Positions 1 through 7,798 of a stretch of 20,789 nt of DNA are shown here, in pieces. The stretch is taken from positions 1 through 20,789 of the forward strand of contig DATMLO010000038.1 in the NCBI GenBank assembly GCA_035570495.1, given 5' to 3'. The position numbers and the translations under genes were made by a program. The notes beneath the pieces were generated by a model that searched no databases, was not told the DNA's origin, and was given only the letters and a program-made list of their open reading frames with translations. This DNA is from DATARH01 sp035570495 (GTDB lineage Bacteria; Pseudomonadota; Alphaproteobacteria; ATCC43930; CGMCC-115725). Each line of letters begins with the position of its first letter. Position 1 is the first letter of the stretch.

Positions 1-172
1 CGATCGTCGGTTGATGGCCGGGCTGCCCCGGCGAGCGGACGCCAAAAGACAGCTGTTTCTCGATGTCGCCAAACGCGCGCGCTCCATCCCACTGGTCGGC
101 CGGCGCGGCAACCGCCGCGCTGGCCCCGCACAGCAGCACAACGCAAAAGAGGAAGGCCCGACTACCTGTCAT
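1..172 (-). CDS. Secreted M28-family peptidase / glutaminyl-peptide cyclotransferase-like protein, 5' fragment
   Basis: Only the first 57 codons lie in the window; the gene runs off the left edge. The minus-strand reading from the ATG at 172-170 begins with a short basic stretch and a hydrophobic core (AFLFCVVLLCGASAAVAAP), a typical Sec signal peptide with likely cleavage after the AVA-AP region. The mature start reads FGDIEKQLSFGVRSPGQPGH, matching the F-x(n)-Q-x-x-FG-x-R-x-PG-x-PGH pattern that opens M28 zinc peptidases and bacterial glutaminyl cyclases. An in-frame TGA five codons upstream of the ATG supports this start; no clear Shine-Dalgarno is visible. The metal-binding residues are outside the window, so peptidase and cyclase cannot be separated. 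It is divergent from the TauD gene at 375, with about 200 bases between them. Confidence 0.7.
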   Translation of the reverse strand, partial: MTGSRAFLFCVVLLCGASAAVAAPADQWDGARAFGDIEKQLSFGVRSPGQPGHQPTI

Positions 173-317
173 GCTCGCGCAACGTCAACTGGCTCGACCG
201 ATGCTTGTTCATCGCGTTCCGGGGTGCTGGGGCGAATGCGGCTGCGCCGGGGCTCATACAGGCGCCGCAAGGCGACGGCAATAGCGCTTGACGGCGGATG
301 GCCGCCCTCCGGCGAAA

Positions 318-347
318 TTGACTCGCGGGGAACCTCGTTCGCAGAAT
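318..347 (+). promoter_or_regulatory. Possible promoter of the first TauD gene
   Basis: TTGACT at 318-323 and CAGAAT at 342-347 are separated by 18 bases and lie about 28 bases upstream of the ATG at 375. The match to the sigma-70 consensus is five of six and four of six, so this is a weak guess. The rest of the divergent gap 173-374 holds no other feature I can support. Confidence 0.3.
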
Positions 348-374
348 ACCGAAGACAGACGCAGGAGGAACGCC

Positions 375-1220
375 ATGGCAGCCACATGCGAACTTCGTCC
401 GCTCGGTGAGACGCTCGGCACCGAGGCGCTCGGGGTCGACCTGTCGCGGCCGGTCGATGCCGAGACGCTTGCCTGGATCGAAGGTGCGTTCGCCGAGCAT
501 CCGGTGCTGGTGTTCCGCGAGCAGAACCTCGGACCGGCGGAGTTGGCGGCATTCGGGCGCCTTTTCGGTCGGCCGAAAATCCATTCGCTGGTCGATTACC
601 GCCACGCCGAGCACCCGGAAGTCTCGTGGCTCACCAATGTCGACAAAGACGGCAAGATCGACTGGTTCGGCGTCAAGCGCGCGACCGACTGGCATACCGA
701 CAGCCCGTATGAAGACGTCCCGCCGCGCTTGGCGATCCTGCACGCCAAGGAAGTACCATCGTCAAAGGGCGGCACGATGTTCGCCGATATGCGCGCCGCC
801 TATGACGCGCTCGACGAGGCGGTGAAGGCGCGGCTCGCCGGGATGACGGGGCTGCATGGCCGCCACGACGGGCCCTATGGCGTGCGGCTTTACGAAGGCG
901 ACCCGGAGCAGAACCTCGACCGGAAATACACCGAGAAAGCGCGGCCGGCGGTCGTCAGTCATCCGGTCACCGGGCGGCCGATCCTTTTCGTCAATCCGCT
1001 GCACACGCACGGCTTTGCTGGCATGGGCCAGGACGAGGCCTGGGCGCTGATCGAGAAGCTCGCCGAGCATTCGACGCAGGACCGCTTCGTCTATTACCAC
1101 TCCTGGCGGGTCGGCGATTTGCTGATGTGGGACGAACGGGCCACGATGCATCGCGGCGCCGGCGACTACGAACCCTCGGAACGCCGGGTCATGCTGCGCA
1201 CGATCGTCTATCCGAACTAG
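375..1220 (+). CDS. TauD/TfdA-family Fe(II)/2-oxoglutarate-dependent dioxygenase
   Basis: This 281-residue cytoplasmic enzyme matches the usual TauD length. The family hydroxylates a substrate such as a sulfonate, phenoxyacetate or small carboxylate, using O2 and 2-oxoglutarate. The iron triad is visible: H107-x-D109 in DWHTDSPY and H259 in ERATMHRG, with the 2-oxoglutarate-binding arginine in ERRVMLR (R270/R271). The N-terminus shows the family pattern LG-x-EA-LGVDLSRPVD. The frame is open from 288, but the ATG at 375 follows AGGAGG-like bases (363-369) at good spacing and is the natural family start. The gene faces the MFS transporter gene tail-to-tail with only five bases between stop codons. 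The substrate cannot be told from sequence; the neighbouring transporter could import it, but convergent orientation means they are not one operon. Another TauD-type gene lies at 8687. Confidence 0.93.
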   Translation: MAATCELRPLGETLGTEALGVDLSRPVDAETLAWIEGAFAEHPVLVFREQNLGPAELAAFGRLFGRPKIHSLVDYRHAEHPEVSWLTNVDKDGKIDWFGVKRATDWHTDSPYEDVPPRLAILHAKEVPSSKGGTMFADMRAAYDALDEAVKARLAGMTGLHGRHDGPYGVRLYEGDPEQNLDRKYTEKARPAVVSHPVTGRPILFVNPLHTHGFAGMGQDEAWALIEKLAEHSTQDRFVYYHSWRVGDLLMWDERATMHRGAGDYEPSERRVMLRTIVYPN

Positions 1221-1225
1221 GCGCG

Positions 1226-2458
1226 CTATCCCGCCGCCAAGCCTGGCGCGCCGATCCTATCGCGGCGCAAGGTCGGGCCACCGGCGACGATCTGCACGAC
1301 CCCGGCGGCGAAACCAATCAGCACGCCAATCTTCCAGGCGGGGTCGTAATTGCCATAGGCCGTAAAGATCAGCCCGCCGCCCCAAGCGCCGAGCGACGAG
1401 CCGACCTGGTGCATCACGAAGGAGATGCCGAGCAGGGTCGCCATATAGCGCGTGCCGAACATCTCGGCGACAAGGCCGCTCACCAGCGGCGCCACGCTGA
1501 GCCACAGCATGCCCATCGCACCGGCGAAGAGCAGCGTGCTCGCCGGGGTCGGCGGCATGATGAAATAGGCTGTGAACACAAACGCCCGCAGAATGTATAG
1601 CAGGCCCAGGAGGATGTGCTTTGGGTAGCGCGCACCGAGCCAACCGGCGGCCAGCGAGCCGAAGCAATTCACCCCGCCGATCACCGCGATCGCCTCGGCG
1701 CTCAGCATCGGGTCCTGACCGCAGATCGCCAGATAAGTCGGCAGATGCGTTGTCAGGAACACAAGGTTGAGGCCGCAAACAAAATACGCGCCCGACATCA
1801 CCAGGAACGGCCGGTGACGCATCGCCTGGCCTAGCATCTCGCGCATTGTCGTCCGGGACCCGCCGGTCATCGGCATGCGGTCGGCGCCGCCGGCGAAAAA
1901 GCCCGAGGGCAGCATTAGCGCGGCAAGCAACACAAAGAACAGCGCGCCGAACTGCCAGACATGATGCGCGAGGATCGACTGCGTCGTCACCGGCACCATC
2001 AGCGTACCGAGCGACCCCGCGGCCGACACGAGGCCGAGCGTCTTGCTGCGCCGCTCGGCGGGCACACTGCGCGCCACCGCGGTCATCACCAGCGACGACG
2101 CCGTGCATGACAGCGCGATCCCGATCAGTGCGCCCGACACGATCAGTGCCACCGCACCGCGCGCCGTCGCCATGACGCCGAGCCCGATGACGTAAATTCC
2201 GGCACCCGCCAGCATTGTCACCCGCAGCCCGAAACGGTCGGCGAGCGCGCCGACCGGCGCCTGCGAAATACCCCAGACGATGTTCTGCACCGCGATCGCG
2301 AGGGTGAAATCGGCCGCGGTCAACGCCAGATCGCGTGTCACCGGCGTCAAGAACAGACCGAGGCTCTGGCGCAGCCCCATGCCGAGGCTCAGCAGTACCG
2401 CGGCGCCAACGAGGATCAGCCGCGTCTGATTGCGGGACGCGGCGGCAAAGAACGACAT
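1226..2458 (-). CDS. Major facilitator superfamily (MFS) transporter
   Basis: A 410-residue inner-membrane protein with about twelve hydrophobic segments, the standard MFS length. The loop after the second helix carries motif A (GALADRFGLRVTM), and a basic central loop near residues 190-215 separates the two six-helix halves. The opening (N-terminal basic residues, then LILVGAAVLLSLGMGLRQS) and general pattern resemble MCT-like or uncharacterised organic-anion carriers of Proteobacteria; the substrate is unknown. The ATG at 2458 is the first in frame. A 12-base perfect palindrome GCAAGGCCTTGC (2463-2474) covers the ribosome-binding region directly upstream. The gene lies downstream of lhr on the same strand with 103 bases between, so it could be partly co-transcribed, though no functional link is evident. 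It ends five bases from the stop of the convergent TauD gene. Confidence 0.9.
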   Translation of the reverse strand: MSFFAAASRNQTRLILVGAAVLLSLGMGLRQSLGLFLTPVTRDLALTAADFTLAIAVQNIVWGISQAPVGALADRFGLRVTMLAGAGIYVIGLGVMATARGAVALIVSGALIGIALSCTASSLVMTAVARSVPAERRSKTLGLVSAAGSLGTLMVPVTTQSILAHHVWQFGALFFVLLAALMLPSGFFAGGADRMPMTGGSRTTMREMLGQAMRHRPFLVMSGAYFVCGLNLVFLTTHLPTYLAICGQDPMLSAEAIAVIGGVNCFGSLAAGWLGARYPKHILLGLLYILRAFVFTAYFIMPPTPASTLLFAGAMGMLWLSVAPLVSGLVAEMFGTRYMATLLGISFVMHQVGSSLGAWGGGLIFTAYGNYDPAWKIGVLIGFAAGVVQIVAGGPTLRRDRIGAPGLAAG

Positions 2459-2462
2459 GTCG

Positions 2463-2474
2463 GCAAGGCCTTGC
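2463..2474. promoter_or_regulatory. 12-base palindrome over the MFS gene ribosome-binding site
   Basis: GCAAGGCCTTGC is perfectly self-complementary and sits 5 to 16 bases upstream of the MFS start codon, so its AAGG would be the Shine-Dalgarno. It could be an operator half-pair or just a translation-masking hairpin; no second copy was seen, and chance is possible in GC-rich DNA. Confidence 0.2.
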
Positions 2475-2561
2475 GGTCACTGAACAGGCAGCGATTCTGC
2501 CCTATCGGCTGCCAATTCGTGCACAGCGATTGGGCATGGCTGCTCGGCGCGCTCTTATGCG

Positions 2562-5500
2562 CTAGGCGCTCACCATGGCGGCAGCGCCGCGCAGCAGCGT
2601 CTTTTTCGCCGTCCACTCGGCGGCCGGTTCGAGCGTCTCGAGGAATTGCGTTTCGCCGCCGGCATGAAGCGCGATCGGGATGCCGTCGCGATAGAGCACG
2701 CGGTTGCCGGTCAGCGCCGCGAGCCGCGGGCCCGGCGTCAGGATGCCGACAAGGTTCAGCGGGTCGGCGCCCGACAGCGACACCAGCGTGCCCGAGACGG
2801 GTTTACGCCGCGCCTCACGCAACAGGCCGACCGCCTCAGGCAGCGCGAATTGCTCCCCGGCGAAGCCGGCGACAAAGCGGCCGCCGCGAATATCGCCGCG
2901 AGCTTCGAGCCGACGATAGACACGCAACAGGTCACGCCAAGGCGGCAACCACGCCGCCTCGCGCTCGATGAGCCGCCAGAATACGACGCCGTAGCGCCGC
3001 AACAGCGTGCGCGCCAGATGCTCGGCCGCCTCCTCCGCGGCCTGAGATGGGTTGTCGGCAACGCGCGGCCGGCGCGCCAGCGCCCAGCGCCCGGCATTCT
3101 CCATCGCGAAGCTCAGCGCACGCCGCTTGCGGCGGTTGGCGCTCGACGTCGGCGCGAGCAGCGCGCGCAGCCCGGCGAAACTGTCCGAGGTCACGAGACC
3201 GAGCGCTACCAGCTCGCCGAGCGCCTCCTCGACCTGCGGCCGCAGCAGCCGGCTGCCCTCGACGAGCTCGTCGAAGAATGAGGCCCCCTCTTGGCGGATC
3301 ACGTCGAGCACGCGGCGTGCGGCGGCGCTTGGCGCGGCCTCGTCGGGGCTTGGCGACAGCATCGCCCAGAGCGCCGCGTGGCGGCGCGCGAGCAGCGTGA
3401 TCGGCGTCGAGCGTACCGGCGAGACGCCGCGGCCGCTGCCCTCCGCCTGTAGGCTGCGCGGTTTGAGGCGCGCCCAGGCGACGCGGCCCGAGAGGCACAG
3501 ATCGTCGAGCCAGACCGGGTCGTAATCCTTGAGCCGGCTGGGGAGGATCTCGCTTTCCCAGGCGCCCGCGGCGGCCTCGAAGCCTTCGAACTGGCCGGCG
3601 ATCGCGGCGAGCGCGTCGGGCCCTTCCATGCGCGCCCCCTCGGCGACACGCTGCCAGTCGAACAGAAAGCGCAGGAAATCCTTGGCCGCGACAGGCTCGA
3701 TCTCGGCGCGCAGCCGGTTGACGGTGTAGCGGTGAATGCGGGCGAGCAGCCGGCGCTCGCACCATTCGTCACCCTCGGCGCCGTCGGTAAAGCGGCCTTT
3801 CAGTGCAAAGCCCTCGGCTTCGAGCGCGCCGAGCGCATAGGCGATGTCATCGGGCGCGAGGCCGAGCGGCGCGGCCAGCGCCTCGGTGCTGGCGGGGCCA
3901 AGACCTTCGAGCCGCCCGCGCAAAATTTCGACAAGCGCCAGATCGGGCGACCAGGCGTGCGCGGCATAGGATTCCGGCGCTGCGATTCCAGGTTCGAGTG
4001 TTGCCTCCGGCCACAGCGCCCGGAATTGCGGCAGACGTTCGGCGGCGATCCACACGCTCGCGCCGTCATGGCGCAGCCGCGCCGCGCGCTTGGCCGCCGC
4101 CAGCTCGCCGAGCCAGCCGTGCCAACCTGGCGTATTGCCGACTTCGCTGTCGCCGAGGAAGCCGAGCCATACCAGCGCGTCGTGCATCTCGTCGGCGTTG
4201 ACCGGCGCTGGCCAGGCCTCCTCGCGCACGTGGGTGATGGCGTCGGGGTCGAGGCGGCCGAGATCGGCGGCGTCCTCCGGGGTCAGCCAGCGGCGACCCA
4301 TGACCGCCTGAGTGCGGCGTTCCTCGAGCGGTGCGTCGTCGAGATAGGCGTAAGGCCGCGCCGCCAGCACCTCCATCGCCAGCGGCGACGGCTCGGTCAG
4401 GTCGCGGGTGACGACCCGCACCTCGCCGGATTCGATGCGTTGCAGGAGCCGTTCGAGGCCGACAATGTCCATCGCCTCGTTGAGGCAATCGCCGATCGAC
4501 TGGCGCACCAGCGGGTGATCGGGGATTTCGCGCTCACCAGCGAGGTTTTCGGCGCAGGCCAGCTGATCGGGGAAGATCGCCGCGACGAGGTCTTCCGCCT
4601 CCATGCGCAGCAGCTGCGGCGGCACCTTCTTGCCGCCGCGAAAGCGCGGCAACGCCAGCGCGACGCCGCCGACCCAGCGCCAGCGCGTCATGAACATCGG
4701 CGAGTCGAGGAGCGCCTGGGACAGCACCTGGCGCACGCTCGCCGAGTGCAGATAGCGCGGCACCTCGTCGAGCGCGAAGCTGTGCACAGTGGTCAGCGAC
4801 AGGCTGATATTGTCCTCGGTCGCCGCCGCCTGAAGCTCGAAATTGAACTTGCCGCAGAACCGCTTGCGCAGCGCCAGACCCCAGGCGCGGTTGAGCCGGC
4901 TGCCATAGGGCGAGTGGATGACGAGCTGCATGCCGCCGACCGCGTCGAAAAAGCGCTCGAAGACCAGCGTTTCGATCGTCGGCAACAGCCCCAGCGCGGC
5001 ATAGGCGGCGCCGAGGTATTCGACGAGCTGCCGTGCCGCCGCATCGCCGATGCCGACCTCGGAAACGAGCCAGCCGATAGCATTTTGGACGCCAATCTCG
5101 GCTTTCCCCTCTTCCATCATGGCCGGGCTTGTCCCGGCCATCCACGTGGATCCCCGGGACAAGCCCGGGGATGACGAAACAACAGGGCCCCTCAAACGCG
5201 CCTCCACCTCCTCGCGCAGCCGCGACACCGAAGCCGACAGTTCGTCGCTGCGGCCGGGCGCCTCGCCGAGCCAGAACGGCACGCTCGGCGGCTGGCCCTC
5301 GGCATCCTCGACGCGCACCACGCCGCGCTCGACGCGCTGGATGCGATAGGACGCATTGCCGAGCTGAAACACGTCGCCGGCCAGGCTCTCGACCGCCCAA
5401 TCCTCGTTGACCGTGCCGATGATCTGGTTCTCGGGTTCGAGCAGCACCTGGTAGTCGGCATTGTCGGGGATCGTGCCGCCCGAGGTCAGCGCGGTGATCC

Positions 5501-6953
5501 GCGCGCCGCGCCGGCCGCGCAGCATGTGGTTGACCGCGTCGTGGTGAATGAGGGCGCCGCGTCGGCCGCGCCGCGTGGTGAACCCCTCGGCGAGCATCGC
5601 GACGATCGCATCGAAATCCTTGCGCGGCAGGTCGTGATAGGGGTGAGCGCGGCGGAAGAGCGCATAGAGCCCGTCTTCGCTCCACTCGCGCGACGACACT
5701 TCGGCGGCGATCTGCTGCGCCAGCACGTCGAGCAGGTTTTCGGGGATCGCCAGCGTGTCGAGCTCGCCGCGCCGCACGCTGTCGAGCAGCGCCGCGCATT
5801 CCACCAGCTCGTCGCGCGACAGCGGGAAGAGCCGGCCCTTTGGCGTGCCATCAACCGCGTGGCCGGAGCGGCCGACACGCTGCAGGAAGCTGGCGATCGA
5901 GCGCGGCGAGCCGATCTGGCAGACGAGATCGACATCGCCGATGTCGATGCCGAGTTCGAGCGAGGCGGTCGCCACCAGCACCTTGAGTTCGCCGCGTTTG
6001 AGGCGCTGCTCGGCATCGAGCCGGGCCTCCTTGGCGAGGCTGCCGTGATGCGCGGCGATGTGTTTTTCGCCGACCCGCTCCGACAATTGCCGTGTCGCCC
6101 GCTCGGCGAGGCGGCGGGTGTTGACAAAGATCAAGGTCGTGCGGTGCGCCTCGATCAGCTCGGCAAGCCGGTCGTAAACTTGGCTCCAGACCTCGTGCGA
6201 CATCACCGCTTCGAGCGGCGAGCCGGGCATCTCCAACGTCAGATCGCGCGCCCGGCGATGACCGGTGTCGATGATCTGGCAATCGGTCTCCGATGCGCCG
6301 ATCAGAAACTTCGCCACCGCCTCGATCGGCTTTTGCGTCGCCGACAGGCCGATGCGCTGCAACTTGTCGCCGCACAGCGATTTGAGGCGTTCGAGCGAGA
6401 CGGCGAGATGCGTGCCGCGCTTGTTCGCGGCGAGCGCGTGAATTTCGTCGACAATGACGCTCTTCACCGTCCCGAGCATCCGCCGGCCGGACTCCGAGCC
6501 GAGCAGCAGATAAAGCGATTCCGGCGTCGTCACGACGATATGCGGCGGCTTTTTCGCCATCTTCTGGCGCTCGCCCGAGGGCGTGTCGCCGGTGCGCACC
6601 CAGGTGCGGATATCGATCGACGGCAAGCCTCGCGCGGTCAGTTCCTCGGCGATGCCGGCGAGCGGCACGGCGAGGTTCTTCTCGATGTCGTTCGACAGCG
6701 CCTTCAGCGGCGAGACGTAGACGATCTGCGTCGCGTCTTCGAGCCCGCCGCGCTCCAGGCCCTCGTGCACCAGCCCGTCAATCGCGGCGAGAAACGCCGC
6801 TAGCGTCTTGCCCGAGCCGGTCGGCGCGGCGATCAGCACATGATGGCCGGATTTGATCGCCGGCCAGGCTTCGGCCTGAGCCGCGGTCGGCGCCGAGAAA
6901 TGACGCGCAAACCAGGCGGCAACGGCGTCATGGAAGAGGGAAAAGAGCGACAT
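2562..6953 (-). CDS. lhr: Lhr-type large DEAD/DEAH-box superfamily 2 helicase
   Basis: A 1463-residue ATP-dependent 3'-5' helicase of the Lhr family, linked in bacteria to DNA repair. Numbering from the ATG at 6953, the helicase core shows the Q-like region PTAAQAEAWP (22-31), Walker A APTGSGKT (43-50), motif Ia SPLKAL (81-86), DEIH (169-172), SAT (204-206) and, further on, motif VI QRVGRSGH. After the winged-helix region comes the Lhr-specific block LVIHSPYGSRLNRAWGLAL, then a long Lhr C-terminal region. Total length fits full Lhr (about 1450-1540), not the short ligase-associated form. The frame is open to 7100; ATGs at 6995 and 6953 are both possible, neither with a good Shine-Dalgarno. 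I chose 6953 because family members begin close to the S-L-F-x-L-F segment and a promoter-like TATAAT overlaps the ATG at 6995. A palindromic repeat is inserted in frame near residues 593-612 (5117-5174). No ligase or phosphoesterase partner is adjacent. Confidence 0.95.
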   Translation of the reverse strand: MSLFSLFHDAVAAWFARHFSAPTAAQAEAWPAIKSGHHVLIAAPTGSGKTLAAFLAAIDGLVHEGLERGGLEDATQIVYVSPLKALSNDIEKNLAVPLAGIAEELTARGLPSIDIRTWVRTGDTPSGERQKMAKKPPHIVVTTPESLYLLLGSESGRRMLGTVKSVIVDEIHALAANKRGTHLAVSLERLKSLCGDKLQRIGLSATQKPIEAVAKFLIGASETDCQIIDTGHRRARDLTLEMPGSPLEAVMSHEVWSQVYDRLAELIEAHRTTLIFVNTRRLAERATRQLSERVGEKHIAAHHGSLAKEARLDAEQRLKRGELKVLVATASLELGIDIGDVDLVCQIGSPRSIASFLQRVGRSGHAVDGTPKGRLFPLSRDELVECAALLDSVRRGELDTLAIPENLLDVLAQQIAAEVSSREWSEDGLYALFRRAHPYHDLPRKDFDAIVAMLAEGFTTRRGRRGALIHHDAVNHMLRGRRGARITALTSGGTIPDNADYQVLLEPENQIIGTVNEDWAVESLAGDVFQLGNASYRIQRVERGVVRVEDAEGQPPSVPFWLGEAPGRSDELSASVSRLREEVEARLRGPVVSSSPGLSRGSTWMAGTSPAMMEEGKAEIGVQNAIGWLVSEVGIGDAAARQLVEYLGAAYAALGLLPTIETLVFERFFDAVGGMQLVIHSPYGSRLNRAWGLALRKRFCGKFNFELQAAATEDNISLSLTTVHSFALDEVPRYLHSASVRQVLSQALLDSPMFMTRWRWVGGVALALPRFRGGKKVPPQLLRMEAEDLVAAIFPDQLACAENLAGEREIPDHPLVRQSIGDCLNEAMDIVGLERLLQRIESGEVRVVTRDLTEPSPLAMEVLAARPYAYLDDAPLEERRTQAVMGRRWLTPEDAADLGRLDPDAITHVREEAWPAPVNADEMHDALVWLGFLGDSEVGNTPGWHGWLGELAAAKRAARLRHDGASVWIAAERLPQFRALWPEATLEPGIAAPESYAAHAWSPDLALVEILRGRLEGLGPASTEALAAPLGLAPDDIAYALGALEAEGFALKGRFTDGAEGDEWCERRLLARIHRYTVNRLRAEIEPVAAKDFLRFLFDWQRVAEGARMEGPDALAAIAGQFEGFEAAAGAWESEILPSRLKDYDPVWLDDLCLSGRVAWARLKPRSLQAEGSGRGVSPVRSTPITLLARRHAALWAMLSPSPDEAAPSAAARRVLDVIRQEGASFFDELVEGSRLLRPQVEEALGELVALGLVTSDSFAGLRALLAPTSSANRRKRRALSFAMENAGRWALARRPRVADNPSQAAEEAAEHLARTLLRRYGVVFWRLIEREAAWLPPWRDLLRVYRRLEARGDIRGGRFVAGFAGEQFALPEAVGLLREARRKPVSGTLVSLSGADPLNLVGILTPGPRLAALTGNRVLYRDGIPIALHAGGETQFLETLEPAAEWTAKKTLLRGAAAMVSA
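5117..5174. repeat. 58-base palindromic element inserted in frame inside lhr
   Basis: The element is a near-perfect palindrome centred at 5145/5146. It has an arm hairpin GGCCGGGCTTGTCCCGGCC (5121-5139), a central perfect palindrome ATCCACGTGGAT (5140-5151) and the opposite arm hairpin CCCCGGGACAAGCCCGGGG (5152-5170), bounded by TCAT and ATGA. The 13-base core GGGCTTGTCCCGG recurs inverted as CCGGGACAAGCCC. Such elements are usually extragenic in Rhizobiales and relatives. Here it is read through on the minus strand as a Ser/Gly/Pro-rich stretch containing SSPGLSRGSTWMAGTSPAMM, with no stop and no frameshift. Confidence 0.85.
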
Positions 6954-6993
6954 CGGCGACGGCTGCAGCAATGAGGGATGCGATGCGTCCGTC

Positions 6994-7024
6994 ATTATAT
7001 TTGTTCTTGTTTTGATCCTGTCAA
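6994..7024 (-). promoter_or_regulatory. Possible sigma-70 promoter of lhr
   Basis: On the minus strand a perfect TTGACA (7024-7019) is followed by 19 bases and a perfect TATAAT (6999-6994). The -10 box contains the first two bases of the upstream ATG (6995), so a transcript from here would begin inside the annotated frame and favour the ATG at 6953. The 19-base spacing is long; AATATA (7001-6996) at 17 bases is an alternative -10. The -35 overlaps a CCCGGGCTTGACA repeat fragment, so it may be repeat-derived. Confidence 0.45.
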
Positions 7025-7030
7025 GCCCGG

Positions 7031-7048
7031 GACACTCAGTGTAGTGTC
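7031..7048 (-). other. Small hairpin directly after the two-helix membrane protein gene
   Basis: GACACT (7031-7036) and AGTGTC (7043-7048) are perfect inverted repeats around a six-base loop. They lie right after the stop codon (7049-7051) of the small membrane protein on the minus strand. It could weakly terminate or protect that transcript, but there is no T-run. Confidence 0.3.
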
Positions 7049-7351
7049 TCAGTTTGAAATTGGAGGGGGTCGTCGGCCGCCCCCGCTTATCGCCACACAA
7101 AGAAGCAAGAGGGCAACAAGGCCGCCGTCAATCCGCAACAACCACCAAGAAATATCGGCTTCTCTTTCGGAGACGTAGACCGTGCCCCCCCGAACTTGAG
7201 TTGGCGTTGTCCATCCGAATTGCGGCGCCGGCTCGTGCGGGCGTTCAACAATGTAGGTGTTTTCGGCATTGCCGAACCAGAACCCAGTTAGAAGCAGTAC
7301 GCTCCCTGCGACGACGCCCACGAACCATGCGTATCTCCGCACTCTTTTCAT
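7049..7351 (-). CDS. Small two-helix membrane protein, function unknown
   Basis: The 100-residue frame begins with a basic segment (MKRVRRYAW), then a hydrophobic helix (VGVVAGSVLLLTGFWFG, about residues 11-27). A roughly 40-residue polar segment rich in Pro, Thr and Glu follows, and then a second helix (GGLVALLLLCVAIS, about 76-90). This arrangement is what a real small inner-membrane protein would show, with the middle segment probably periplasmic. I do not recognise a family. The ATG at 7351 is first in frame; a GAAAG seven bases upstream is a poor ribosome site. Base composition here is visibly less GC-rich than in the flanking genes, which may mean acquisition or weak selection. It lies upstream of lhr on the same strand. 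Confidence 0.5.
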   Translation of the reverse strand: MKRVRRYAWFVGVVAGSVLLLTGFWFGNAENTYIVERPHEPAPQFGWTTPTQVRGGTVYVSEREADISWWLLRIDGGLVALLLLCVAISGGGRRPPPISN

Positions 7352-7500
7352 GCTGCTTTCATGCTGCCCGTTTCTTACAGGGGCCGCGTTTGCTAGGTTT
7401 GGCTCGCTGGCTTCCGACAGCCCACGATATCAGAAACCTCCCAAAGCTTGTCGGTCACGCCAGCGGCCATCGCCGGGTGAACACCCGAAGCCAATAGTGG

Positions 7501-7776
7501 CTAGCCCCGGTGCCGGTGGCTTTCCTCGATCTCGGCCTGTTCGATCGCGCGGATCAGCGCGGCCGACAGCTCCTTGGCGGCTTCCAGCGTGATCTCGACC
7601 GCGACTCGCGCCTCGGGACCGAGCGCGCGGTTGACGAAATCGATGGTGATCGCTTCTTCAAGCAAGGCGTGGTGCGGGTGGTCGTACGACACGACCGCAT
7701 TGGTCAGGTCGATCCACCCGTCACCCGTCTTGCCGGCGCCGCTGCAGCCGACGATTTCGACAATCGAGGTACACAT
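7501..7776 (-). CDS. DUF6295-like small protein
   Basis: A 91-residue soluble protein starting MCTSIVEIVGCSGAGKTGDGW, with a central SYDHPHHALLEEAITIDF and then GPEARVAVEIT. The pattern Cys-Thr near the start, GW, Asp-His-Pro and a closing Val-Ala-Val-Glu helix fits, from memory, the DUF6295 family of unknown function; I cannot confirm this without a profile search. The frame is open further upstream (to 7914), but that part overlaps the hydrolase gene and is arginine/serine-rich shadow sequence. The ATG at 7776 lies 22 bases after the hydrolase stop, so the two genes are very likely one transcript. GAGG about 15 bases upstream is only a weak ribosome site. The GAGKT in the N-terminus resembles a P-loop by chance but the protein is too short for an NTPase. 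Confidence 0.75.
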   Translation of the reverse strand: MCTSIVEIVGCSGAGKTGDGWIDLTNAVVSYDHPHHALLEEAITIDFVNRALGPEARVAVEITLEAAKELSAALIRAIEQAEIEESHRHRG

Positions 7777-7798
7777 CGCGGCGCCGCCTCGCTTTCGA

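Noticed and set aside
3732..5174. Long open frame of 480 codons on the plus strand inside lhr
   Set aside because: It is antisense to a helicase with all motifs in place, has arginine/glutamine-rich shadow composition and no domain; open antisense frames are expected in GC-rich genes.
5526..6803. 425-codon plus-strand frame opposite the lhr helicase core
   Set aside because: Antisense shadow of the conserved helicase motifs, no recognisable protein features.
7501..7776. P-loop NTPase reading of the DUF6295-like protein because of GAGKT
   Set aside because: The motif is incomplete and the 91-residue protein is far too short for a nucleotide-binding fold.
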